In this document: in pieces, positions 10,709 to 23,400 of the stretch
How the letters are laid out: each line of letters opens with the position of its first letter
Position numbering within the stretch: the first letter of the stretch is position 1
NCBI GenBank assembly: GCA_001600415.1
Contig: BCJX01000001.1
Span: 619,186-683,185 of the forward strand
Direction of reading: 5' to 3'
Origin: Pascua guehoae
Lineage: Eukaryota > Basidiomycota > Tremellomycetes > Trichosporonales > Trichosporonaceae
Length of the DNA stretch: 64,000 nucleotides
Notes under the pieces: generated by a model
Database searches by the model: none
Seen by the model: only the letters and a program-made list of their open reading frames with translations
What the model was told of the DNA's origin: nothing
Translations under genes and position numbers: made by a program

Positions 10709-13138
10709 ATGACGTTTAGCAACTACGACGAGAAGAAGCTCGACGCCCCGCCGCCGCCCCAAGACGTCGAGGTCGTGCCCCTCGGGTATCGCACCAGTCA
10801 CCGGCCAAGCATCGCACAGCCGATGCACGACGATGTGTGGGGCGATATGGATGGTAGTGGGCCAAACTACCGTGGTCTCGGGTGGTGAGTCATGAGCTTC
10901 CTGAATGACGGCAATGGTGGAAACGCACGGACACGGTCATGACCTTGCGCTTTGGCCTACAATCAGCTGTCTGGCGCAGGCTGTGGGAGGGCATCTCACA
11001 GCAGTGGTGTAAATTCTGTCAACCTGGGAGGAGGCGCAGAAGTGTTTTGTGGCAGCGAAATATATCGACACACGACATCAGGATGGGTGGATGATGGTAC
11101 CGTTACAGACGCTGAGAACAGGATCCGCACGTCGGTCGTCCTTATCAAGATCCAGATCGGGCTGGGTGTTCTCGTCATGGTGAGTCTGAGCCACAGTAGA
11201 CTTGTCCAACGGCTACCAGAGGCGCTCAAGACATGCTGTTATTCTGGGGAGAGCTCACAAAACAGCCATCGGTACTGCACACGCTCGGCCTCGTGCCCGG
11301 CGTGCTCGTCATTGTTGGTGTGGGCATCTTGACAACATGTGAGTAATGAGTACAAGACGGCAGCCTGGAAGGTAGACTGTAGGCCAAACAAAGAGATGGA
11401 CAGGAAGTCGAATAGGGAGACAGCAACGGAAGTCACGAGCTGGGGAATCGTCGGAGGCGGCCGTTGGAAGGCATGCATAAACTGACCGCAGGGACCGACT
11501 ACATCGTGGGCACGTTTAAAGCCGCCCACCCGAGCGTGTACACGCTTGCCGACGTTGGCGAGATCATGTGGGGTCGGATTGGGCGTGAGGTGTTGTTTGT
11601 GGCGTATTGGGTGAGTGGCAGTGGCACGGTTGTGGCAGTGGCGCAACACACCGGAGAACGACCTCCATTTTCCGCCTCTTTGCCAAAGCCACTCCAATCC
11701 GAGCTCCCGCACTGATAACCAGCTCTACCTCGTCTTCATCGCGGCCGCAGGTCTCCTTGGTGCCTCGACAGCCTTCAACGCCCTCTCGGAACACGCCATC
11801 TGCACGGCCGCCTTCGTCTTCATCTCGGCGTTGATCGTGGGCCTCGTCGCGTCGATTCAGACCCTCGACCGTATCAGCTGGATCACCTGGGTCGGTGTAC
11901 TGGGTATTTTTGCGTCTCTCATCACTCTCTCCATCGCCGTGGGGCTCCAGGACCGCCCCTCGGCACTGCCCGCGGGAGAACCGTGGAATGGAGCCGATAC
12001 CAAGCTCGTCGGCGACTCGACGCTCATCGAGGCTATGGGCGCAGTGTCAACGGTGATATTTTCGTACAGCGGAGCCCCAGCCTTCTTCAGCATCGTCTCT
12101 GAGATGCGCGACACGCGAAAGTACACGCGCAGCTTGTTTGTGTGCCAGGCGCTCGTTATTGCATGTTTTACAGTAAGTTTTGTCGACGGAGTGATTTGTC
12201 GACGCCGTGTTTTGTCGACCGGCATTCTTTTGGCCGTGTGGCTAGGCACCCGTCCCTTACCCTGACCTGATTCGCGTGCGCTAACAGATAGATTATTGGC
12301 GTAGTCGTATACCACTTCTGCGGTGTCTATGTGACCTCGCCCGCACTCGGTTCTGCCGGCCCCCTCTTCAAGAAGATCTGCTACGGCCTCGCCCTCCCCG
12401 GTCTCCTGTGTGGCGCCATCCTGAACACCCACATTCCCGCCAAGCTCAGTAAGTCTCCTCTCCCTTCTATCTAACCTCTCAAGACCTGGCTATTGCAGTA
12501 GGCTGACTCGCAGTCTTCGTCCGCATCTTCCGCAACAGCAAGCACCTGGCAAAGAACACGCCCACGCACGTCATTTCGTGGCTGTGAGTCAACCGTCCCC
12601 CCCTCCGGCCCCCAAACTAACAGCCAGCTCGCTGGTATTCCTCAACGTCAGCCTCTCGTTCCTCATCGCCGAGGCTATTCCTGTATTCGGTAACCTCCTG
12701 GGTCTTATTGGTGCTATTCTCTCAACCCCACTGTGCATGTGAGTCACATCAACTAGCATCACGCTACCATGTCCTCCCCCTATCTCCCTCCCCCTCCCCA
12801 ACTCGCCCTCCCCCTCCCAACTCCCCCTCCGCTCCCTCCCCCCAACTTCTGCTCCCCAAATCCCGCTCCCCAACTCCTGCTCCCCAGCCTCCTCTCTCAG
12901 CCAACTAACACCCGCCAGGACCGTCGAGGGCTTCATGTACATCTACGAAACACGCCGCCGCGCCGTCCGCCTCTCAGCCGTCGGGTGGCTGCTGCAAATC
13001 TTCAACGGGCTCATCATTGTCGGCTCGGTATTTGCCACCATTACGGGTCTGTGGGCCAGTGTCCTCGCCATTCGCGGCGACATTAACACGGGCGCCACGA
13101 CGCCGCCGTTTTCGTGTGCCGACAACTCGTCGTCGTGA
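10709..13138 (+). CDS. AAAP-family amino-acid permease
   Basis: Nine exons (10709-10884, 11122-11179, 11266-11338, 11492-11610, 11723-12172, 12292-12448, 12514-12583, 12628-12738, 12919-13138) sum to 1434 bases, 477 aa. It looks like a fungal amino acid/auxin permease of the neutral or aromatic amino-acid group, a proton-coupled importer in the plasma or vacuolar membrane. The charged N-terminus ends in NYRGLGW. Helix 1 carries IKIQIGLGVLVMP, the unwound TM1 signature. TDYIVGTFK, AFNALSEHAICT and the helix-6-type VSTVIFSYSGAPAFFSIVSEM match the family, and about eleven hydrophobic helices can be counted. Substrate cannot be told from sequence. The first intron (237 bases) is longer than most here. 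Its 3' end faces the MBP1-like gene. Confidence 0.88.
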
Positions 13139-14114
13139 GGTGTTTGTGGTTGTGGGGTGTTTATGGCGGTGTTTGTGATTGTGGTTGTGGGTGTTTGCGG
13201 TTGTGGTTGTGGGTGTTTGTGGTTGTGGTTGAGAGGTATTTGTAGTTGGCTGTGGAGTGCTGGGGCCGAATGGCATTACAGCGGGAGAGATGGGTGGGGT
13301 GAGGCGAACGTCATCTTGTGATGTGGTTGGCTGGGTACATCGGCGTAGCTGCTAGGTTTGCAATGTATGCACTACTGTTGCACGTACCGCATGGTCGCTT
13401 GTCTGTGGAACCATCACCAAACCCAGTGGCTTGGTACAGATACGACCACAAAGTACAGGTGCGTTCGGAAAGTCTTGAGACTGTCACTTTGAGCTCGGTC
13501 GCACGCACGCAGAGTCTCGTACAGTAAATGCAGAAAAATGTGGGACCGCCATCTCCCACCCTTGTCTAGATATCATAGTCCTTGACGTACAAAGTGGATA
13601 GTACAATTGCTTGACCATAGATATTGTAGGAGTTAGCCTGATGCGCTGCTTCCTACTCCTACCAACCGGTTGGTGCTTAGGGAGTGGTCATGCTCAACAT
13701 GGCGTGTGACCGAGCTCAATTCGCACCCGTAGTGCGGGTGGCTCGTTTCGCCCGTGGCCTGTGGCATGTGCCACATCCCACATGGCCACATCCGTGCACA
13801 ATTCACAAGCTATCACAAGCCGCATACCGTTTGCACAGACAGACGAGACATTTCGGGCCCGGGACCCGACTGTGGCGTCTGCACAGACAATCGCGGATTA
13901 GACGATGACCATCACTCTAGCGTCCTTTGCAGCGCGACTGATTTCATGCGACCAACCGACGTACACCCACCCACACACGCCCGTGCACCTTTGCTAGCTC
14001 GTACACTACACTTCCAGCATGCCATACCAACACTACAGGTATCAAGACATCTCCCTGACGGTACACACGGAACCTCATTCCCGACTCGACGTTCTCACAG
14101 CCTCGCTCAGCGCC
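13139..14114. other. Convergent intergenic region with GT-rich repeats and a MITE relic
   Basis: Just after the permease stop is a ggtgtttgtggttgtggt-type low-complexity run (13140-13245). A partial MITE-like copy lies at 13456-13520 (listed separately). Nothing else was recognised. Confidence 0.5.
13456..13520. mobile_element. Partial MITE-like element (short copy of dispersed family)
   Basis: Starts after a TA with cag and contains ggaaagtcttgagactgtca followed by ctttgagctcgg and a gcacgcacgcag block. This matches the terminal sequence of the more complete copies at 27932-28122 and 54171-54358. The element ends near agtctcgtacag, so the middle appears deleted. It has no coding capacity. 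Confidence 0.55.
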
Positions 14115-16666
14115 CTAGGCCGCGGTAGCCCACTGGGGGTTCTGCGCGGGTGGTGGTGGACGTGTGTTCTGCGCCTCATTCTCCAGAGTCTCGAGGAGCT
14201 GGCCCACCACGGCGTCAATCTCCCCAGGAGACACGTCGTCGCCACCACACCCCGCCGCTAACAAGCGGCGGTACTTGGCCATCTTGTCTGTCGTGCCCGC
14301 CTGGTAGGTTAGCGCAGCAAATACGGTGCAAAACCTACCTCGGTTTGCGCCTTGACCATTCTCGACACCAAGTCTGCCCTTCGCCTCCGCTTTTCCTCAA
14401 TCTCCCATCGCAACTTGTCCTCCTCGGCCGTCGCGTCGCCCGACGGGGTAGCCGTGAGCGCCTCGAGATCCGAGTAGTCCTCGCCGGCCTGGGCCGGGTC
14501 CTCGCCGTCACGCCACCGCTTCTCGCGCAGCTCATCACTCTGCAGCCACCGTTCGCAGTCGCGTGCTAGCGCCTCGGTCAACCGTGTTCGCAGCTGCACA
14601 GTGAGGGCGTCGAGGTCCGACTGCTTGCCCTCAAGGGGCTTGGCCTGCTCGTTGAGGTTGTTGAGCGTTCGGCTGACCTCGTTGACCTCGCTATGGATGC
14701 TCGTCAACATCGCTTTCGCCTGGAGCGTGTCGCGTTCCTTGGCGGAAAGCTCAGCATCAAACGACCGCGCCAGCGATTGGAGATGCTGAGTAATGTCGTT
14801 GAGATATTGCCCACCAGCGAGGCGAGCGGCCTCGGACGTGTACAGCTGTGGGTGGTAGCTGGAGAAGACCGCGGCACCCAGCGAGTTCGGGTTGCGTCCA
14901 GCCGACCCCGTGTTCGGGAGCGTTCGTGACAAGAGCATGTCCGGTGACGAACGGAAACGCTCGTCCTCGAGAATGTAGTCCTCTGCCGACTTGAAATCGC
15001 GGTTGCGAACCTTGGGATCTGCTCCATGATCGAGCAGGGCCTTGACGATCCTCTTGGAACGTGCACGCGCCGCCAAGGTCAGGGCTGTTTCGCCATCCTC
15101 GTCCTGGAAGTTGATGACGTCGGCGAGCTCCTGCGGGTAGTCGGAGAGACGCGACAGAATGACCTCCATGTAGTAGCGTGCGGCATGCGTCTTGCCCTTG
15201 ATGAGCGCAAGGTTGGCAATGTGGTGGAACACGGTGCGATTTTGCTTGTCAATGTTGAGCGTCGATCGGTGAAGCAGCTCAAACACCTCGGGGAACTTTC
15301 GCAGATCGTAGTTGTTTGTAAACATGACGCTGCGCATGAGGGGCGTCTGCTCGAGGTTGTTCTTGTCAAAGATGCGAGCGCCGGCCGAAAGAAGGAGCTT
15401 GATCACGCGTACCCGTCCCATCGCCGCCGCCCAGTGGAGCGCCGTGTGGTGATCGTCGTCGATAATGCCGTTCGGGTCCCAGTTGTACGGTGGCGATGTG
15501 AGAACAGGCGGAATCTGCGTCGACTCGGAGACAAAGTAGTTGAGGATGATGTCGTTGTACTCGTCCTGGCTGAGCGGGCCCTCGATACCGTGGTACGGGC
15601 GCGGGCTACCACGCGGAGGTGTGTGCACCGCACTGTTACCGCGTGCTCGTCGGAGCTGCCCATAGGGATCTTCGTCGTCGTCCATCATAGTGGCGGCGGA
15701 TCGTTTGCGAGAGTGTCCCAGGCCGTTCGAGTAGCCGTCCACGTCCATCGCCTCGCTACTTGGCAATTCCTCTGGCGGTGGCAACAATGACGTGCCGATG
15801 AGCGGTGATGGCGTCGCAGATTCGGACATGTCGTCGTCTGGTTCCTCCGAGTCTTCCAGTGTTCCTCCTGCTGAGTCTGGAGTCTCATTGCGCACACGTC
15901 GCGGATCCGGTAGTCGCGCCCCAGCGGGCGAGCCCTTGACAGCAGCAGCCTTGGCCTCCTTGTTCCGCTTTGTAGGCGGCGCGACGGCATGTTTGGGCGC
16001 GGGCGGTGGCGACACGGATGTGGGAACAAAGTCGATGATGGGGCGCAACAGGTCTTCAACGTTGTATTGTTTGGCCAGAGCCAGACCACGCTCGATGGGA
16101 ACCCACGTTCCTACACACGCGCATCAGTATCCGGTCGCGTCACAGCCACGCCAGACACACCTTGGTACTTTCCATAACCGCCCTGCACTTTTTCGTGCTC
16201 GCCCTTCTGCACCTCTCGCTCGAGAACACGAGTACGCTGCGGCTTATCGAAGCCGGCCACCTTCAAGATCTGGGTGGCGTTCAGGTAGGCGTCTGACCGC
16301 CGACGCATAACCGCCACACTGCGACAAATGAACTCGTAAACGGGGCTGCAGTCGCGTCAGCAAAAAAAAAAAAAACATGTTGGGGGCGCGTCGACGAGGT
16401 TGTCTCAGGCAGCACTTACACGCCACTGTATAACGGAGGTATTTGCGGGAGGCAAGTGGTCATGTGGTTAGCTCTGGGCAGGTACGATCGGGAAGGGAGG
16501 CTGGTCGTCGGTGACAACAAGCATCCAATACACACCTGTACGTCGCCTGGAGAGAAGTCGCGTCAGTACCGATGGACAGAGTTGGCAGGATGGATCATCT
16601 GGTGGAACGTACCTTGTAGATGGTGTTGGGACCGCCGTCACCACTCGCGGCTGGTTTCTTGCCCAT
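14115..16666 (-). CDS. MBP1: MBP1/MBS1-type APSES transcription factor with ankyrin repeats
   Basis: Six exons (16613-16666, 16536-16546, 16420-16425, 16161-16345, 14339-16110, 14115-14300) total 2214 bases, 737 aa. This is the DNA-binding subunit of an MBF-like G1/S complex; Cryptococcus calls its single homologue Mbs1. The APSES domain spans about residues 16-110 (IYKATYSGVPVYEF ... [16 protein letters not shown] ... [16 protein letters not shown]). It is followed by a disordered acidic/serine linker with a basic patch (SRKRSA), ankyrin repeats at about 303-460 ([40 protein letters not shown]) and a C-terminal coiled-coil region. Two consecutive micro-exons of 11 and 6 nt encode ATYSGV. Without them the APSES strand would be broken, so the family alignment forces this model. 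It is head-to-head with the C17 gene at 17259. Confidence 0.93.
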
Positions 16667-17258
16667 CGCGGTGGCTGAACGGTTGGTGGTTGTGTAGTGT
16701 GGAGGGTGGGGGTGGAGGGAAGGGACAGCTGGGAGGTAGGATGCGATGCGCGAGTCCGAGGTGTTGATGATAAGTTGGATGTAGGTGTTGTAGAGAGACA
16801 AAGAACAAAAAAGGCGCGTCGAATGGATGTGTTGGTGTCAGAGGACGACGGTCACGGATGCGTGATCATGACGAAGCGGCGCATGCGGCGTCGCGTACAG
16901 TGCGTCGCTGCTCGACGCGTCGCCGGGGTGGAGGGAAGGCCATGCATGGGCCATGGGCCACGGGAGGCAATGGCTGCAAAAGGGACACACCCCCACCCCA
17001 CAGCACAGGGAGCGCGGCGGTAAATGCTTCCCCCGGGATCAAATCGCCCGCCACCCGCCACACCTCCTTTAACGCCGCATGTGGCATTTAGCCTCGCCAG
17101 CAGGCCGCCGGTGGAGGCACGATAGGGAAGGGCAGGCACACTTGAGAACGGACGTCAGAATTATCAGCAGGTCCGTTGTTGTTGTCAATCTCTACGTTCT
17201 CGCTATCCGCTCTACGGAGCAAAATACGACCCAGATTACAGACAAACAACCAGCACAC
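16667..17258. promoter_or_regulatory. Bidirectional promoter region between MBP1-like and RPC17-like genes
   Basis: A 592-base divergent spacer shared by the APSES factor (minus) and the Pol III subunit (plus). It contains one ACGCGT hexamer (listed separately). No coding sequence was recognised. Confidence 0.5.
16915..16920. promoter_or_regulatory. MCB-like ACGCGT hexamer upstream of MBP1-like gene
   Basis: ACGCGT is the MluI cell-cycle box bound by Mbp1-type APSES domains. It sits about 250 bases upstream of the MBP1-like start, inside GACGCGTC, so autoregulation is conceivable. The hexamer is expected by chance several times in a GC-rich 64-kb window, so this is weak evidence. Confidence 0.3.
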
Positions 17259-18146
17259 ATGAAGGTGGGTTAGACTGCCCCAGACGATACTTACCCACCA
17301 GATTTCGAACAATCCCCCCCAGCATCTCGCCAACTTCGAGGTGCTGCAGCACTTCCTCCAGCTCAAGGAAGACACCGATGTCCTGCAGACGGCAGTGACA
17401 AACCACTCGAACCGCGAGATCTTGCGTGCACGGGAACAGGTTCCATTTCTGAAGAAGCAGAAGCAATACGAGCCTGATCCTCCCGAAGTGCCCGACCTGA
17501 GTCCTGCCGAGCTTGAGAAGGAAGACAAGGGGGCAAGGCGGGGCGTCAGCCAAGAACTCGTGTGGATTCAGGAGGAAGTGAGCTCACGTCCTCGTCTACT
17601 AGCTGAGCTGACGACCAGGTGCTCAAGTACCTCTGTGCCGATTACAACATTACTGCACGGCAAACGGCCAACGGCGTCGCCACGGTCGCGGACCAGCTGC
17701 AGGACTATGGATTGACCAAGGCCGAGCTCCTACAGGTCTGCAACCTTGCCCCACGATCGCAGGTCGGGCTGTACTTAGTAAGTGTTGTTGGTGAGGCCAA
17801 AATTGACAGACCAGATCATCGAAGAAGCCGAGAACCGCTTGCCTCAGCCCTACGAGGAGACCATGAACGACATCATCACCAACTCGATCGTCCCTTCGCT
17901 CTTGCCCGAAGTTCCCGAGAACCTCCTTCCTTATGTCAACACTGTCCAGGCTACAGATATCGGTGAGCTCCAGAATCTCTCACAAAAGGATCTAGCTCAC
18001 GCCCAGCGCAAAACATCATGGACGGGTACGCCCAGGACGAGGAGATGTACTACGAAGACGAAGAGGAGCAATTCGTCCACGAGGCCGAGTGGGGCGCAGG
18101 TCGTGAAGGAGCTATTGATGACGCCGAAGACAACACAATGGACTAG
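17259..18146 (+). CDS. RPC17: RNA polymerase III subunit C17 (Rpc17/CRCP-like)
   Basis: Five exons (17259-17264, 17302-17577, 17619-17777, 17815-17962, 18007-18146) total 729 bases, 242 aa. C17 pairs with C25 to form the Pol III stalk that contacts TFIIIB for initiation. The first coding exon is only six bases (Met-Lys), giving MKISNNPPQHLANFEVLQHF, which matches the family's N-terminal nYEVL helix. The HRDC-like C-terminal half is clear: VLKYLCADYN, then LQDYGLTKAELLQVCNLAPRSQVGLYLIIEEAENRL, the family's strongest signature. A linker (EPDPPEVPDLSPAELEKEDK) and an acidic tail (DEEMYYEDEEEQF) extend it beyond the yeast protein. It ends 144 bases from the convergent ENT transporter gene. Confidence 0.92.
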
Positions 18147-18290
18147 GCGGATGTCAAGGAACCACAGACCATGTAGGAGTGCATAACATTACATTGTAGG
18201 CATATATTGATGGATATCACGAACACCAACCCAAAACAAGATGCCGTGTTGTATAGAGGAGCATTTGACAGCCGCCATAGCCAGCCGGAA

Positions 18291-19868
18291 TTACCCGCCC
18301 ATGACGCTGCCATTGAGCGCATAGTTGACGCCAAAGGACAGAAGGCTGCCAACAGCGAGACCAGAGACGAGGCAGAATGACGCAAGTGTGCTAGCAAGGT
18401 CCTTTTCGTCCTCAGTGATGGCAGGGTTGAGGTGGGGCGACGAGGCGTAGATCATACAAATGCAGGAAACAGCACTGTTGTCAGCTGAGTGTCCATTAGC
18501 CTCCAGCTCACCCTCCCGTGAGTCCGAAAGCAAAGAGAAGAACGAAGTAGAAGAAGTCGGGGATAGCAGCCTTGTGTGCTGCCGCGCGGGATGGCGTATT
18601 GCACAAGAGGAAGAGCGGGACAAAGACGAGGCGCGCAAGGGAAAGAAGGACAATCTTTCCCGTGCTGAGCAACATGGCCGGCTTGAGAGCCGGGACGTAT
18701 GTCCTTCCGAGGTAGTCACCAACTGTGGTGTCAGGATTGCTGTAATCGACCACCCACCATTGAAAACAAAAAAGTGGAAGGCAATGAAGATGGCGGGCTG
18801 CAGTAGGCGCGGGGCGGGATTGGCGACGGAAGTAATGCTGGTCGTAATTGGAGGGAAGATGGACTGAGAGTCAGCTGGGCATAGGGAAGGAGGCCAAAGA
18901 TACCCACCAAAGTAACCATGAAGACGAAGGCTACAGCAAACTCGAGTTTAAAGTTCCTCTTGAAGACGCCCTTCATGACGCTCTTCCTCCCCACCGGCTC
19001 GTCCACGCGGTGTGCGACGCTTGCCAGAGCCTTGTCATACTCTGGATGTTGCGTGAGATAGTTGAGAGCGACGAGACAGGCAACAACACCTGCAGCGCCA
19101 AGGGCCCAGAGACCCTCGGCCGCGACAGGCGAGCTGACTTCCGTCTCGGGTGTGCTAATGCGCGACGAGTCGAGAACCGCGAGCACAAGCTGTGCGCCAG
19201 ACACGAGGACGGCAATACCGCCTTGTCCCGACATGACGGCGATAAGCTCATCCGAACCCCACAGGGCGGCGAGAGCAAACGCCGCCGACTGGAGGTAGGC
19301 ACAGCCAAACGAAAGGAGGAAGGCCACCACAAGGAGGAGTGGGAAGAGAAGCGACGACTCGGCCTCGCTTAGCTTGGGGAAGACGACCCCCAGCAAAGGG
19401 AAGGTCATGATCGCAGCCGTGCCGAGGAGCACGTAGAACGACCAGCGCAGACGATCAGTCGGAGCAGCCTAAAATGTCAGCTTGGATTGAGTCATCATAA
19501 GCTGACCTTGCCGACATTACGCTGTGCGAGTCCGAGGAAGAACAAGTTGGCAAAGCAGTACACTGTCCCGAGGTAGCTAGGGAGGTTTATCCGCAGCGAC
19601 CACCCTTGCGGGAACAGCGACGTAAGGTAAGGAAACGTGCAGATGAGCGCTGTATATGAGCTCAACTTCATTATAGAACACATAGTAGCTCACCGTTCCA
19701 TGGAAGGAGGATACCTGCTCCCAATGCCCAGAAACAAATCCAAGTTCCAAATCCGCGGTGGCGAACGTCGACTTGGGGCGCGTCGCCAGCCTCGTGATCA
19801 CGGATGGGCGCGTATTCCGCACGCGTGTCTGGCGCCGTCGACAGGAGAGACCTGAGATAACCCGACAT
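18291..19868 (-). CDS. Equilibrative nucleoside transporter (ENT/SLC29, Fun26-like)
   Basis: Six exons (19694-19868, 19507-19649, 18908-19468, 18758-18863, 18512-18722, 18291-18474) total 1380 bases, 459 aa. ENT proteins move nucleosides and nucleobases across membranes; the yeast member Fun26 is vacuolar. About eleven membrane helices can be counted. The family's first helix reads WICFWALGAGILLPWNALI, matching the conserved GxGxLLPWN motif, and is followed by FPYLTSLFP. Later come GCAYLQSAAFALAALWG (the G-Q helix that lines the pore in this family), a large cytosolic loop with basic residues (GRKSVMKGVFKRNFKLEFA) and the closing helices ending FGVNYALNGSVMGG. The N-terminus is a polar cytosolic leader. 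The start at 19868 gives an uninterrupted leader into helix 1. It is divergent from the Zn2Cys6/AlkB-like gene. Confidence 0.92.
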
Positions 19869-20422
19869 TGTGCTGGCGGAGAGATGAGAGGCGAGGCAAA
19901 ACCCCGCGAGCTGTTGGTTGTGGTATTTAAACAGCCAACATGGCGAGACAGACGCGCGATTGCCGTTGTGCCGCGGTGCCACCGCCCGCCGCGCGCCGAC
20001 GCCGATCCGCCGACATGCCCAACCTCCACCAGGCATGATAGTCAGTCGCCACGTGGATTTGATTCCGTCATAGTTGAACGTGAATGGCAATGTTCGAGGC
20101 ACCAAGAAGGTGCAAGGTGGACAAAGGAGGTAGACACACCCACAAGCGCGCCTTTGCTGTCCATACTGTCACACTGTGTCGACCCCGCAAAGCTCAAGCC
20201 ATACGCATCAAACGACATCAAAGCATACCATTCAGATCATCTTGTTAGGAAAGCTGTTGGGACTCGTTTTACATTCGCCGGGCTACTGCAGCGTAGACCG
20301 CTGTTCTTCGTCCATCTACTCGGGGCCGATTTGGGCGAAACCACACAACGGCGAAACCACGCGACAGTATCTCAACGTTCTGTCCGTCGTCGTCTCACAG
20401 CAGCCATCGGCACTCGGACGAT
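19869..20422. other. Divergent intergenic region
   Basis: Lies between the ENT transporter start (minus) and the Zn2Cys6/AlkB-like start (plus). Expected to carry both promoters. I see no RNA gene or repeat in it. Confidence 0.5.
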
Positions 20423-23400
20423 ATGGAGTACTCGAGCCTGCACGGAACGCCTAACGGCTCTGCGCCGCCTGCTAGTGCTCCAACGCCTGCTACGGAGCTG
20501 CCACAATCTAGCTCCAGTGCGGCACCGGTTGCTGCGGAACCGTAAGTACCTCGAATTCACAATACATCGTGACTGACCCGATCCCAGTTCCGCGGCCCAA
20601 CAGGACGCAGGAGATGCATCACCCCCTTCTCCGTCGGAGGCCATTGCCTCTACCTCACGCACGATCGTCTACCCACCAGAGTCCAAGCCCAACCCGGCCT
20701 ACTCTCTTGGAGGCAAGCGTCAAGATCCGATCCTTGGCGAGCTCGAGCGCCCAGAACGCCTTCCACGCGAACTGGACGAGCGTGTCGACCCGTCCAGCGT
20801 GTGGATGATCCCCATTCCCGCTACTGGTGCGTCCAAGGCCAGCTGGGCTGACATGGGCTAACATCTCAGGAGAGGCAGCCTACTTCCTGCCTGGGGGATG
20901 TACGCTGTGTCGGAGCCTTCAGACACACTGCAACCGCTCCGAGCCAACCTGTGGCAACTGCCGGGATCGGAATCAGCCTTGCACGCTTGGCAACCTCGTT
21001 AACTTTCGCACGACTGCAACTGCAGTGCGCTATGTCCCCGTACAAAAGCCTCTTGTACCAGAGCGACGGCCGAGTGCTGTTGACAAGGGCAAGAGCAAAG
21101 CTGTGGACGATGAAAGCGACGAGAGCGAGCCAGAAGCCGAGATCGAAGAGGGCGGGCGTGGGAAACGGGTCAAGAAGAAACGCCGTCTGTCGGCATCCGA
21201 CGAACTCGACCCAAACTTGCTCAATTGGGACGGCACAGGACTAAAGAAACAGCGAGCGCGAGCACGCCCATCGGTGCTCCCTCCTGTGTCTTCGGGACCC
21301 AGCCGTCCTGAGGATATCGACCCAACACCTGATGACAGGCGATATCAAGCCGCTGTGGCTGTCAACGACGAGCGTCCTGCTCTGCATGAGATGCGCGGTT
21401 TCTGTCCTGTTTGGGCAGACCGGAGGCGCGCGCTCTTTGCAGCAGCAGAATATTTGCGTAACCCGCAACGAACGGTGGGGGCGAGTGTCGACATTGGGGC
21501 CAGTGGTGTCGCCAGGGGTGTCATTCTTGAGGGTGTTCCACCGTCATCAGGCACATTTTGGGGCGATGGCGCAGACGCTGGCACCATTGTGGCATCCATG
21601 TGTGTATCAGACCGAGATGAGAAGTTGCAAAGCTGACGAGTAGAGGGAAACCACGCAAACGCAACGCTCCGGCGGTTCCCGAGACGATGCTTGCGTCGCC
21701 TTCAATTGCCGATGAGTTTACCCGCACGTGGACAGGAACTGCAGACGAGACGACCACGAACGGCGCAGTCAACGGAACGACTCCTACCCCCGTGGAAGCC
21801 GCACCGATTGAGGCACTCTTCATGGCCCAGCGGGCCCGGACGCCCGTTGCTGTTGCCGTTGGACACGACTATCCCGATGTCCCATTCCAAGTGCCGCGAC
21901 CGGTTATCGTGATGGGCTGGTTCTGGGTCGTGGACGCATGGACTGAGCCGGTATCGGCTTTCTCTGAGGGTGCCGGAGCACCCGACTCGGTCGTGTGGAA
22001 GTTTCGTTTCGAGTGGTGTACCGAGGGCCAAAAGGCACCATGGTGGACCCCCAAGAACATTTCCGACCGCATTCCAACGCCCACACTCGCAGACGGGACC
22101 ACGTCGTGGCCAGTGCGTGGGCCTGGCGTCTCAGGACCCACGACGTTGCGGGGAGCAGCCGAGCCGCGCCCGACACCGTCATCGGCCGAGGACGAGGAGG
22201 ATGCCGACGAGCCCGAAGTGGTGGCCGCTGTCCACTGCAAGACATGCAACACGTACTCTGACCGTGTGTATGAGGACTCTGCTCCGTGTCTCAACGAGGC
22301 CTGCAGCGACTACTTTGTCGACACTGAGGACCGTGCACGGCCCATCGAGTCGAACTTCCCAGCATCAGCCCGAGCGGAACCACGTATCCAGCCCGAGTCG
22401 CTGCGTCTGAGCTTAGCCCCTGAAGATCCGGCGGTGGTGTACAGCGAGGCTCGGCGTCACGACGCACAGCGCGACTTTTGGCGCGCGTGGGTGTGTAAGC
22501 GGTGTCGAATGGCCAACGAACGTCGCGACTGGGTTGGGTTCTTGTGCGAGGCGTGCTCGTCCCTCGAGGTACCCCAACGCAAGGTGTACACCGAGGACGC
22601 GCTTCGTCCAGCGTCGCGCACGGTGTGCGTCGGACCACGCCCGGACGAGGGATACCCCCAGTGGCCCTTTGACGCTCCGCGTACATCGGCACTGTTCCCC
22701 GACGACGTCAAGGTGGTCCGCCACATGCTCAACGCGGGCTTTGCTGGAGGTGAACTCCACCACGTACTCGGCCACGAGGGCAAGGACGTCCCCGTCATGG
22801 CGCAGGCAGTCCTCAAGGGTCTGCAACTACAGGGTCCAGACGAGGTCCCTTTCCGCCGCCATATGCTCTCTGCGTCCAGTTCTCGCGTTGCTGAACTCGC
22901 CGTCTCGCCATTCTACACCATTGCTTGTGGTCCAGATGCCCCGCTCATCGCCCATCTCCCTGTTGGCAACACGGTGGAGTGGACCTCGTCACCACAGGTT
23001 TGTCGCGATGCCATGGAGCTCATCAACGAGCGCGCAGGGAGGGTGTACCCCGGTCAAGCCGAGTTCAACTCGCTGCTTGTCGCCGCTTTGCCACCAAGCG
23101 GAGTGCATCCGGTAAGTGTCGCGGATCGGCGTGGTGAGCTAGTGCTCATCACGGTGCAACATTGAGGGAAATATTTGCTAACATACAGACAATCCCAGTG
23201 CCTCGGGATAGCATCGCAGCATTCCTGATTCTCGGCTCGGACGCGACAATCCGCCTGAAGCGTGTGCGCGGCAAGATTGGCGAGATCACAGCCCAGCACG
23301 GGGACGTCATCATTCTCAAGACTGGCGCAGACGGTGCAGATGTCGAAGTCAAGCCCGACGGCTTTGGGTTTGTGTGCCTTGGCCGCCGAGTCGACACGGA

